DNA of 5,532 nt from Anaerolineaceae bacterium (GCA_003158355.1 PMIV01000223.1:1755-7286), one strand, 5' to 3'; positions 1 through 5,532 are shown, counted from the stretch's first letter. The notes: a model not told the origin generated them from the sequence alone. Program-made: numbers and translations.

Positions 1-294
1 GACGAAGCCACCGCCAGCATCGATCCCTTCACCGAATGGCAGATTCAGCAGGCCTTGAATCTGATCTTGCAGTGCACTACCAGCATCCTCATTGCTCACC
101 GCCTCTCCACGGTGAAATCGGCCGACCGCATCATCGTCATGGAGAACGGCACCATCCTCGAAGAAGGCAGTCATGCCGGTCTGCTGGCCGGGGGCGGCCA
201 TTATGCCACACTGTATAACACTTACTTCCGCCACCAATCACTGGAATACGTCGAAAAAGCTCATTCACTGCTGGCCGGGGATTCCGCAGCCTGA
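1..294 (+). CDS. ABC exporter, C-terminal end of the ATPase domain (5' partial)
   Basis: This is the last 97 codons of an ABC transporter nucleotide-binding domain, probably from a fused permease-ATPase exporter of the MsbA/multidrug type. The window opens on the Asp-Glu that ends Walker B (residues 1-2 of the fragment, Glu2 being the expected catalytic base). The D-loop (ASID, 5-8) follows, then the switch/H-loop IAHRLSTV with His33. The ending GGHYATLYNTYFRHQSLEY, followed by a short hydrophilic tail, resembles the C-termini of exporters I associate with Anaerolineae. Such proteins hydrolyse ATP at the cytoplasmic face to drive substrate export; the substrate cannot be inferred. The permease part, Walker A and signature motif lie upstream of the window. 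The frame is intact to the TGA at 292-294. Family assignment is secure; the fused exporter subtype is inferred from the tail. No intrinsic terminator with a T-tract follows. Confidence 0.95.
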   Translation, partial: DEATASIDPFTEWQIQQALNLILQCTTSILIAHRLSTVKSADRIIVMENGTILEEGSHAGLLAGGGHYATLYNTYFRHQSLEYVEKAHSLLAGDSAA

Positions 295-335
295 ATGGCA
301 CGGCATTCACAAGAAAGCTGGACGAACATCAAAAG

Positions 336-410
336 AACTATCATCGAGCCTTGGGCGTTCTTCCCAAGGAGTGGCCATCTCAACCCAGGGAGAGACAAAC
401 AGTGATAGTT
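336..410. other. Nested inverted repeats, possible three-way-junction RNA
   Basis: An outer perfect 8-bp inverted repeat (AACTATCA at 336-343, TGATAGTT at 403-410) encloses a perfect 7-bp hairpin (CCTTGGG at 349-355, CCCAAGG at 363-369, 7-base loop). A weak 4-bp hairpin (TCTC at 378-381, GAGA at 390-393) is also inside. The 349-355 strand can alternatively pair with CCCAGGG at 384-390 through seven pairs including one G-U. No run of T follows, so it is not a standard intrinsic terminator. It could be a structured RNA, a processing or stabilising element at the 3' end of the ABC mRNA, or chance. The pairings are seen directly; the function is unknown. Confidence 0.45.
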
Positions 411-428
411 AGGAAAATGACGACATGT

Positions 429-456
429 TTCATTCTTGTGAAAACCGTAGAATGAA
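429..456. other. 8-bp inverted repeat (hairpin)
   Basis: TTCATTCT at 429-436 pairs perfectly with AGAATGAA at 449-456 around a 12-base loop. With one bulged T, the stem extends to include G427-T428 against A456-C457. The stem is AT-rich and has no T-tract after it, so termination is unlikely. It lies 18 bases after the 336-410 structure and may belong to the same transcript or to a leader of the downstream gene. Confidence 0.35.
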
Positions 457-510
457 CGAATTTGGCACTTGCTGCTTAGAGTTTTCCGGAGCATAATTGT
501 TTTAATCTGC

Positions 511-539
511 GTGCTAAAGAGCACTTTACAGGTGTGCTC
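511..539. other. Two mutually exclusive overlapping hairpins
   Basis: GTGCT at 511-515 can pair with AGCAC at 520-524 (4-base loop). Alternatively GAGCAC at 519-524 can pair with GTGCTC at 534-539 (9-base loop). Both use the same AGCAC strand, so only one can form at a time. It lies upstream of the proposed promoter at 584, so it would not be in that promoter's transcript unless transcription starts earlier. On DNA it could equally be a dyad or direct repeat for a binding protein (GTGCT occurs at 511 and 534). Confidence 0.3.
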
Positions 540-583
540 GCATATTTTCTATCTACACAAATCCAAGAAACCTAAACAATTTC

Positions 584-610
584 TTGACAATTGGAGATTA
601 TATTTATTAT
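584..610 (+). promoter_or_regulatory. Candidate sigma70-type promoter for the SH3b membrane gene
   Basis: A perfect -35 box TTGACA lies at 584-589. The best -10 candidates are TATTAT at 605-610 (15-bp spacer, short) or TTATTT at 607-612 (17-bp spacer, weaker match). The surroundings are very AT-rich. Downstream are a direct repeat TTTGAAG at 610-616 and 622-628 and a small dyad ACCT-GTTAT-AGGT at 632-644. The dyad could be an operator, but it is short. The -35 is convincing; the exact -10 is not. Confidence 0.5.
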
Positions 611-669
611 TTGAAGATAAGTTTGAAGTCTACCTGTTATAGGTGATTAAAGTTATAGCGTAATTGGAT

Positions 670-674
670 GGAGG
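670..674 (+). promoter_or_regulatory. Ribosome binding site deciding the ATG 679 start
   Basis: GGAGG at 670-674 ends four bases before the ATG at 679. An in-frame TTG at 664 lies upstream of this site and cannot use it. The next ATG, at 691, is too far away. The same GGAGG-to-start distance of four bases recurs at the histidine kinase gene, which supports both start choices. Confidence 0.75.
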
Positions 675-678
675 AATA

Positions 679-1866
679 ATGGAAGAACAGATGAAGGGAT
701 TTTGGAAATTTTTTATATTTTCAATCATAGTTGCTGCAATTAGCCTGGTGGGCGCCACCATCGGTAAAAACTTTGTGGGCTATATTATTTTTGGGCTTAG
801 CCTGGCTGGAACGATTGCACTTTTTGCAGTTGCTTTCTTTAAAAAAGCCTTTTTTAAAGAAGAACGCTGGAAGTACCTGGTCATTGGTCTGGTGGTTAGT
901 GCTTTGCTGGCTTCATCGATCGCACTTTTCATTTCCAGCGGCAGTAAAACAAGCGCTTCTACCGCTCGTGCCAGCACAAGCTCTGTGTCGTCAATGTCCA
1001 GCCTGCTCGGCGGGAGTTCCCAACGTGGATCTCAATTTGGCGGTAATTTCTCGGGTGGCGGTGGCACAGGTCGGACTTTCAGTGGTACGGGCAGGACATA
1101 TTCCGGCACCGGCACCACAACTACCAGTGGAACCACCAGCGGCACAACTCGCTTTACCAGTGCGGCAGTTTTAGCGCGAGAAAAAGCAGAGAAAACATAC
1201 GCCTGGATTTTGCTTGGTGTCGGTCTGGCGGCACTGCTGGCCGTGGTTGTGCTCACCGTTCTGAAAAAACTTTCCTTCAAGGGTGACCACCGCAAGGTAC
1301 TCCTTCTCGGACTGGTAATCGGAGCCTTACTGGCCGTTTCAACGACCACGTTGCTCAGTAAACAATCCTTTTCACGTCCGGGGGCTTTCCCGGGTGGAAC
1401 TTCTGCAATGAATGGTCAGACGATACCGGGTGGAACCCAACCTGGTGCTGCCGCCGGCACTGTAGCAGCAACTGCTGTTACCGCCACTGTAACGCCAACC
1501 CCGCTTGCAGCTACTGCAACAGCAACTCCCCAGGCAACTGCTACTGCAACTACTGTAGTAACCAGCAGTTTGGTGGTTTGCCTGAGTCCTGATCACATTG
1601 TGGGCTTGGACATTCGTGAATTCCCCAGTGATACAGCGCATAGCGTCGGGACGATTCCAATTGCCGGCTGTTTCACAATCGATGGAAAGAGTTCACAATA
1701 TCCGGGCTGGTATCACTTGGCCACAGGCCAAAATGGTTTTGGCGGAATTTATATCGGTGTGGATGAAACGACTCATCAGCTTTGGGTCAGCGGCAAGAAC
1801 ATTGTGAAACCATTAACCGACATGGACACTTTACCGGAATTAACTGTCACCGGAAAAGTACAATAA
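679..1866 (+). CDS. Duplicated multi-spanning membrane protein with extracellular SH3b-like domain
   Basis: This 395-residue protein belongs to no family I can name. Predicted membrane segments are about 9-27, 33-54, 66-86, 174-195 and 207-226. Basic loops (KKAFFKEERWK at 55-65, KKLSFKGDHRK at 196-206) argue for a cytoplasmic N-terminus and an extracellular C-terminus. Residues 38-89 and 179-230 align without gaps with 20 identities in 52, an internal duplication of a two-helix unit. A Ser/Thr/Gly linker (about 87-160) separates the copies on the outside. A Thr/Ala/Pro stretch (about 261-296) leads to a C-terminal domain (297-378) with SH3b-like features: DIREFPS, HSVGTIPIAGCFTIDGK, PGWYHL and a final LWVSGKNI. 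Cys301 and Cys331 could form a disulfide. SH3b domains often bind cell-wall peptides, so a wall-anchoring or wall-sensing role is inferred. It appears to be a single-gene unit between its own promoter and a terminator. The SH3b call is by pattern only. Confidence 0.85.
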   Translation: MEEQMKGFWKFFIFSIIVAAISLVGATIGKNFVGYIIFGLSLAGTIALFAVAFFKKAFFKEERWKYLVIGLVVSALLASSIALFISSGSKTSASTARASTSSVSSMSSLLGGSSQRGSQFGGNFSGGGGTGRTFSGTGRTYSGTGTTTTSGTTSGTTRFTSAAVLAREKAEKTYAWILLGVGLAALLAVVVLTVLKKLSFKGDHRKVLLLGLVIGALLAVSTTTLLSKQSFSRPGAFPGGTSAMNGQTIPGGTQPGAAAGTVAATAVTATVTPTPLAATATATPQATATATTVVTSSLVVCLSPDHIVGLDIREFPSDTAHSVGTIPIAGCFTIDGKSSQYPGWYHLATGQNGFGGIYIGVDETTHQLWVSGKNIVKPLTDMDTLPELTVTGKVQ

Positions 1867-1885
1867 ATAACAAAAAATTGATCAG

Positions 1886-1911
1886 AAGACCGGGCATTCA
1901 CCCGGTCTTTT
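1886..1911 (+). terminator. Intrinsic terminator after the SH3b membrane gene
   Basis: A perfect 9-bp stem (AAGACCGGG at 1886-1894, CCCGGTCTT at 1901-1909) encloses a 6-base loop, CATTCA. The 3' arm runs into TTTT (1908-1911), then GCG and a further TTT. It begins 20 bases after the stop codon at 1864-1866. The strong GC-rich stem and position make it a good Rho-independent terminator, separating this gene from the kinase downstream. Confidence 0.88.
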
Positions 1912-1944
1912 GCGTTTAAATGCAAAAAATATTTTAATAGATCA

Positions 1945-1974
1945 ATGACACAATTCATTTAATCCCTCTATAAT
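1945..1974 (+). promoter_or_regulatory. Sigma70-type promoter for the histidine kinase gene
   Basis: A perfect -10 box TATAAT lies at 1969-1974, with ATGACA (five of six to consensus) at 1945-1950 and an 18-bp spacer. It sits in AT-rich sequence just after the preceding terminator and 32 bases before the kinase start. Transcription would begin near 1981, leaving a leader of about 25 bases that holds little besides the ribosome binding site. Confidence 0.72.
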
Positions 1975-1996
1975 TAATAAAGGAATCGATTTCTTT

Positions 1997-2004
1997 GGGA
2001 GGAG
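1997..2004 (+). promoter_or_regulatory. Strong ribosome binding site supporting a TTG start
   Basis: GGGAGGAG at 1997-2004 lies directly before TTG at 2007, with the GGAGG core (1998-2002) four bases from the start. An earlier in-frame TTG at 1995 overlaps the site and cannot be served by it. The first in-frame ATG is near 2100, inside the membrane region, and would remove the first transmembrane helix. Confidence 0.72.
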
Positions 2005-2006
2005 AA

Positions 2007-3320
2007 TTGAGAATTCCAAAGTTACCAAGAAAAATTCGCGTCCCTCTGATCTATGGGTTGTTTTCCATTCTTTGGATATTTTTAAGCGACCGCATAGTCA
2101 TGAGCGTTGCTGCAAATGTCGAATCAGCCACTTTGATAGCAATACTCAAGGGGACAGCTTTTGTTCTGGTATCCACCTTATTAATTTACGTGTTGTTGGA
2201 AGCAGATGACCGCCACCAGGCCTCCCTTGAATCTCAGCTCAGTTTGATTCAGGACAGTTTTTCTACATTATTTGAGGAGAACCCTCAACCGATGTGGCTT
2301 AATGACCCCAACTCGCTGGAATTCGTTACTGTTAACCAGGCGGCTTTACAACTATTCGGGTATACCCGGTCTGAGTTTCTGGCATTAACGGCTACCCAAT
2401 TGTGTGTCCCCGATGAAATCCCGCTGCTGATAAAGACAACTGAAAATCATAAAGAGGGATTGCGCAGGACCGGGCCCTGGCAGATGGTCACTCATGACGG
2501 CAAAAATATCTATGCCTATATCGTGATGGTAGACATAGATTTTTCTGGCCGCATTGAAAATTTAGCTACAGTAATGGATATCAGCGAACAAAAGATCATT
2601 GAAGAAACGCTCAAAAAGACAACTTCGGAACGAGATGATTTTGAGGCCTTTGGTTATTCGGTTTCTCACGATTTACGTGCTTCATTGCGGGCAGTAAGCG
2701 GTTACAACCAGATCTTACAAGAGGATTATGCCTCTTTTTTAGATGCGCAAGGCCGCGGCTATCTGGATAAAATGAATCAGGCCAGCCAGACCATGAACAA
2801 GACCATTGATAACTTGCTGATGCTCTCGGGTATTACGCACCGAAATCTGCAGCTTGAAAAAGTGGACCTTGCAGCGGTGGCTCGTGAAGTGGCCGAGGAT
2901 CTTACAAAACAGGATTCGCAGCGCAAAGTGGAATTTATCTTGATCCCGGAGGTATTCGCCTGGGCAGACCTTGATCTGTTGCGAATCGTGCTTTTTCAAC
3001 TGCTGGATAATGCCTGGAAATACAGTTCAAAAAAGGCAAAAACGCAGATCGAATTTGGCTGTACGGTCAGTCCGGATCATGGACGCATCTTTTTTGTCAA
3101 AGATAACGGAGCCGGTTTTGACCCGGCCATTGTAGAGGAAATGTTCAAGCCATTCCAACGATTCCACCCGGCCGCCGAATTTGACGGCAGCGGAGTGGGG
3201 CTAAATATCGCCGCCCGCATTATCGAAAGGCATCATGGCAGGATCTGGGCTGAAGGTCAGCCCGATGTGGGGGCAACTTTCTACTTCACACTTGGGATGG
3301 ATGATTTAGCCCAGAAATAA
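2007..3320 (+). CDS. Membrane-bound PAS sensor histidine kinase
   Basis: This 437-residue two-component sensor kinase would autophosphorylate on His and pass the phosphate to a response regulator. Two membrane helices (about 11-28, with the common ILWIFLSD motif, and 43-63) flank an outer loop of only about 14 residues. Sensing is therefore probably by the cytoplasmic PAS domain (about 82-193: LFEENPQPMW, VNQAALQLFGYTRSEF, VMDISEQK). The HisKA helix carries His221 in SVSHDLRASLR, of the phytochrome-like HDLRAPLR type, but Ser226 replaces the usual Pro. The ATPase domain shows the N-box DNAWKYS (334-340), G1 DNGAGFD (366-372), the F-box region FKPFQRFH and G2 GSGVGL (394-399), all apparently intact. 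Start choice rests on the GGGAGGAG site and on keeping the first membrane helix. No response regulator is in the window, so it is orphan as far as can be seen. The PAS ligand is not predictable. Confidence 0.95.
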   Translation: MRIPKLPRKIRVPLIYGLFSILWIFLSDRIVMSVAANVESATLIAILKGTAFVLVSTLLIYVLLEADDRHQASLESQLSLIQDSFSTLFEENPQPMWLNDPNSLEFVTVNQAALQLFGYTRSEFLALTATQLCVPDEIPLLIKTTENHKEGLRRTGPWQMVTHDGKNIYAYIVMVDIDFSGRIENLATVMDISEQKIIEETLKKTTSERDDFEAFGYSVSHDLRASLRAVSGYNQILQEDYASFLDAQGRGYLDKMNQASQTMNKTIDNLLMLSGITHRNLQLEKVDLAAVAREVAEDLTKQDSQRKVEFILIPEVFAWADLDLLRIVLFQLLDNAWKYSSKKAKTQIEFGCTVSPDHGRIFFVKDNGAGFDPAIVEEMFKPFQRFHPAAEFDGSGVGLNIAARIIERHHGRIWAEGQPDVGATFYFTLGMDDLAQK

Positions 3321-3412
3321 CCTTAGTCATTCAACAGGATCTACCCGGGTCGAAACTTGGCCCAAACCTTGCACCTGATTTACTATCTGTACTGATCGAA
3401 AGGTGACAGGGT

Positions 3413-5532
3413 ATGTCTTTCTTAAGAAATCGGAAAATATTCGTGGCCGGGCTGGTAATGATCGTGCTACTTGGTCTGGCAGGTTGTAAAGTCGCGCCCA
3501 ACACGCCGGTCGGAGACACTACACCTCAGTTACCCCAGCCGAAAACCCTTTCTGATCCTACCTGGATCGCATTGGATAAAGCGATCCATGCGGCTGCTTC
3601 CGGCCGCGAAGATGTACTGGCTTACCTCCTTTACAATATCAGTATCGATTCAGTCCAATTTTCCAGCGACGGTAACCTGGCTCTGGTATGGACGGCTTTA
3701 GTGGACAAAAATACCGGATTGGTTCAATCTGGTGAACCCGGCTTGGCAATTGCGCACAAAACCAGTGATGGTCAATGGAAAGTAACCCTGCAGGCCGATA
3801 GTACATTCGCGGCTGAACTTCAGGCTGTGCCGGATTCCCTGCTTTCGGCAGAGAACAAGAGTCAATACATGCCGGCCATGCAGCAATCTTCCAAAAGTGG
3901 GGTTGTGTATTCCGGTTACCGCCTGCCCTGGGCGAATGGACTAACAAAACGCCTTTCTGGCAGTATTGGGCATGTGCTCACTTACAAATCTTGCCCCACG
4001 ACCTGCCTGTATGCCTTTGATTTTGCCGATGGCACTATGTTCCCCATTGCAGCGGCCAAAGCTGGCATCGTTAAATACGCGGTCTGGGAATATCCCAACG
4101 GCAACACGACCAATACCAATTATCTGGTCATTGAAGATGATACAACTACCCCGACCACTTACATGGTCTATTATCACCTGGCGCAAAACAGCATTGACCC
4201 TGCCCTTCGGGTAGCCGGCGCCAAAGTGTACCAGGGGCAATTCCTGGCCAATGCAGACGACACCGGCGCAAGCACGGGCAATCACTTACATTTTATGGTA
4301 CATACCACGCCAAATTCAGTCTGGGGATCTTCGGTGGATATCGTTTTTGACGAAGTCACCATCAACGGTGGACGCCCGCGTACATGCACGGAAGCTGCCA
4401 GTTTCCCGGAATATGGTTCGCAATGTATGCCTGGTGACCGCTACACCTCTGCCAACGGCGACAATGCCGTCCCCACGGGCGGGCTCACCCTGCCCGAAGC
4501 AAACAGCGTGCTGACTTCCCCAACGGTTACTGTGACTGGCTGGATGAAGGATGATATCCAGGTCTCCAACGGACAATTAATGTATAAAGTCAGCGGAGAT
4601 TGGCTGCCCATTGGTCCAAAGTTGACCGATACCAAATTCACCACGCAGATCAACCTTTGCGACGCGAATATCCCAGATGGAAAATTCTATCTTTCTCTGG
4701 TTGCTACAGATAGTGCCGGCAAATCTTCTGATGTGGCGACTGCCGCCACCCTGGTGAAAAAACAATATTCCTGTGCTGCGCCGGCACCGGCCTGCACGGT
4801 GACTGCCGGCCAGGCAATCCTTTATTCTGAGACCAATTTTCAGGGAACCTGCCAGGCACTGGATATCGGCGATTATGCCAACATGGATAATTTATACGTG
4901 AAAAGCGATCAGACACGTTCAGTGCAGTTGGGCAGCGGTGTCTCCTTGCTCTTGTATACCGACCCGAATTTTGGCGGCACTCAAGAATTGTTCCAAAATG
5001 GCGACAGCGACCTGAGCGATAATATTGTTCGAAATCTCACCGTCAGTTCGGTGAAGGTGGTCAAGTTTATTGTTCCGCCTACAGTGCCTACCTTGACTTT
5101 GCCCAAGGAAGCCACCACAGAAGACGGCGTCACCCTGGCCTGGACGGTGGATGACGGTGTGGAAACCCGCGCGGACCTGACCGGTCCCAACGGCTATACC
5201 CAATCGCTTGAATGGCAAACGGGCGGTTCCTGGTCGGTCGGGTTATTGGCTGCCGGCGACTATACCCTGAAGGTGGAAGCGCGTAATCTGGCCGGGAATA
5301 CCAGCATTGCCGAAGATTTCACCATCTCCACACCGATCACATTGCCGGTGGTGAAATTTACCACGCTGCCTGAGCAGATGAACAGCACTGCCATCCCTCT
5401 GGCCTGGACGGTTACCAGCGGGTCTGAAAACATCGATCATTTCGAGATCCAGTGGCAGTTAGATGGCGGGGAGTGGACCAGTTGGGAAACCCAACCTGCT
5501 GCCAGCGACCGCAAGGTCACTTTCACCGGTGA
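3413..5532 (+). CDS. M23 peptidase lipoprotein with beta/gamma-crystallin and Ig-like domains (3' partial)
   Basis: The frame is open for 706 codons and runs off the window. A lipoprotein signal (RNRK, hydrophobic core, lipobox LAGC, Cys25) implies anchoring on the outer membrane face. Residues 46-165 form an unrecognised N-terminal region. Residues 183-300 are an M23/LytM zinc peptidase: candidate ligands His187 and Asp203, YYHL with His255, and GNHLHF with His291 and His293. This fold usually cleaves peptidoglycan cross-links. Then follow an Ig-like domain (about 360-446), a beta/gamma-crystallin domain (about 463-551; LYSETNFQGTC, GDYANMDNL, LYTDPNFGGT, LSDNIV), an Ig-like unit (about 557-640) and an incomplete FN3-like unit (from about 645). 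Eight cysteines beyond the lipobox suggest disulfides. Start ATG 3413 is supported by AGGTGA at 3401-3406, six bases upstream. It follows the kinase by 92 bases without a clear terminator, so co-transcription is possible. Peptidase activity is likely but not certain given the wide His187-Asp203 spacing. Confidence 0.92.
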   Translation, partial: MSFLRNRKIFVAGLVMIVLLGLAGCKVAPNTPVGDTTPQLPQPKTLSDPTWIALDKAIHAAASGREDVLAYLLYNISIDSVQFSSDGNLALVWTALVDKNTGLVQSGEPGLAIAHKTSDGQWKVTLQADSTFAAELQAVPDSLLSAENKSQYMPAMQQSSKSGVVYSGYRLPWANGLTKRLSGSIGHVLTYKSCPTTCLYAFDFADGTMFPIAAAKAGIVKYAVWEYPNGNTTNTNYLVIEDDTTTPTTYMVYYHLAQNSIDPALRVAGAKVYQGQFLANADDTGASTGNHLHFMVHTTPNSVWGSSVDIVFDEVTINGGRPRTCTEAASFPEYGSQCMPGDRYTSANGDNAVPTGGLTLPEANSVLTSPTVTVTGWMKDDIQVSNGQLMYKVSGDWLPIGPKLTDTKFTTQINLCDANIPDGKFYLSLVATDSAGKSSDVATAATLVKKQYSCAAPAPACTVTAGQAILYSETNFQGTCQALDIGDYANMDNLYVKSDQTRSVQLGSGVSLLLYTDPNFGGTQELFQNGDSDLSDNIVRNLTVSSVKVVKFIVPPTVPTLTLPKEATTEDGVTLAWTVDDGVETRADLTGPNGYTQSLEWQTGGSWSVGLLAAGDYTLKVEARNLAGNTSIAEDFTISTPITLPVVKFTTLPEQMNSTAIPLAWTVTSGSENIDHFEIQWQLDGGEWTSWETQPAASDRKVTFTG

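Larger units (their letters stand above)
295..678. other. Gene-free spacer with hairpins and AT-rich promoter zone
   Basis: No convincing coding sequence lies in these 384 bases. The only longer open frame, on the minus strand at 261-524, overlaps the ABC gene and has no recognisable domain. The first part (about 330-540) has mixed composition and several perfect inverted repeats, entered separately. The second part (about 540-660) is strongly AT-rich and carries the likely promoter of the next gene. The spacer is long for this gene-dense window, so it may contain an untranslated RNA or a long regulatory leader. I could not match it to a known RNA family. Confidence 0.7.

Noticed and set aside
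336..410. Hammerhead ribozyme or purine riboswitch
   Set aside because: The hammerhead core CUGAUGA...GAAA is absent, and the conserved junction bases of the purine riboswitch are not found despite a similar helix layout.
336..410. Small transposon (MITE) with 8-bp terminal repeats
   Set aside because: The flanking bases do not show a target-site duplication, and there is only one copy in the window.
261..524. Minus-strand open frame of 87 codons in the spacer
   Set aside because: It overlaps the ABC gene end, has no recognisable domain and crosses the inverted repeats; probably chance.
664..678. Upstream TTG start for the SH3b membrane gene
   Set aside because: The ribosome site GGAGG (670-674) lies downstream of it and fits ATG 679; the five extra residues add nothing recognisable.
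1032..1349. Minus-strand open frame of 105 codons inside the membrane protein gene
   Set aside because: It is opposite a well-supported gene, and its valine/proline-rich stretch is simply the reverse complement of the Ser/Thr/Gly repeats.
1459..1566. CRISPR-like or tandem repeat array in the Thr/Ala/Pro region
   Set aside because: The repetition is short, imperfect and codon-phased (Thr and Ala codons), which fits a protein linker and not spacer-repeat units.
3343..3350. Palindrome ACCCGGGT as a terminator or operator
   Set aside because: It is self-complementary without a loop, has no T-tract, and eight bases of palindrome alone are weak evidence.
3369..3397. Promoter just before the lipoprotein gene (TTGCAC as -35)
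   Set aside because: No acceptable -10 box occurs at 15-19 bp spacing, so a dedicated promoter is not supported.
3941..4285. Minus-strand open frame of 114 codons opposite the M23 domain
   Set aside because: The + strand carries clear M23 motifs in one continuous frame; the minus frame shows no family features.

Overview
The window reads like a piece of a Chloroflexota genome, most probably Anaerolineae. This is inferred from protein style, not from a marker gene. The clues are a Thr/Ala/Pro linker between membrane and extracellular domain, a large lipoprotein joining an M23 peptidase to beta-sandwich modules, an ABC exporter tail of the kind common in that class, and roughly balanced base composition in genes with AT-rich spacers. 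All four genes I can support lie on the + strand.

Layout. Positions 1-294 hold the last 97 codons of an ABC exporter, cut exactly at its Walker B Asp-Glu. Positions 295-678 are a gene-free spacer of 384 bases. Its first part contains several perfect inverted repeats, two of which offer mutually exclusive pairings, and its second part is AT-rich with a plausible sigma70-type promoter. Positions 679-1866 encode a 395-residue membrane protein with five predicted membrane segments, an internal duplication, long Ser/Thr/Gly and Thr/Ala/Pro linkers and a C-terminal SH3b-like domain. A strong intrinsic terminator (1886-1911) closes this unit. A separate promoter (1945-1974) precedes a TTG-initiated membrane-bound PAS histidine kinase (2007-3320). 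After 92 bases with no evident terminator comes a lipoprotein (3413 to beyond the window end) with an M23/LytM peptidase domain, an Ig-like domain, a beta/gamma-crystallin domain and further Ig/FN3-like domains.

How the genes may work together. The membrane SH3b-like protein and the M23 lipoprotein both point to the outer face of the membrane and the cell wall, and the kinase lies between them. The kinase and lipoprotein could be co-transcribed. A cell-envelope theme is a reasonable inference, but nothing in the sequence proves a shared pathway. No response regulator, mobile element, CRISPR array, tRNA or rRNA is visible. I found no clear new multi-gene system. The most unusual items are the duplicated membrane protein, the domain combination of the lipoprotein, and the structured spacer at 336-539.
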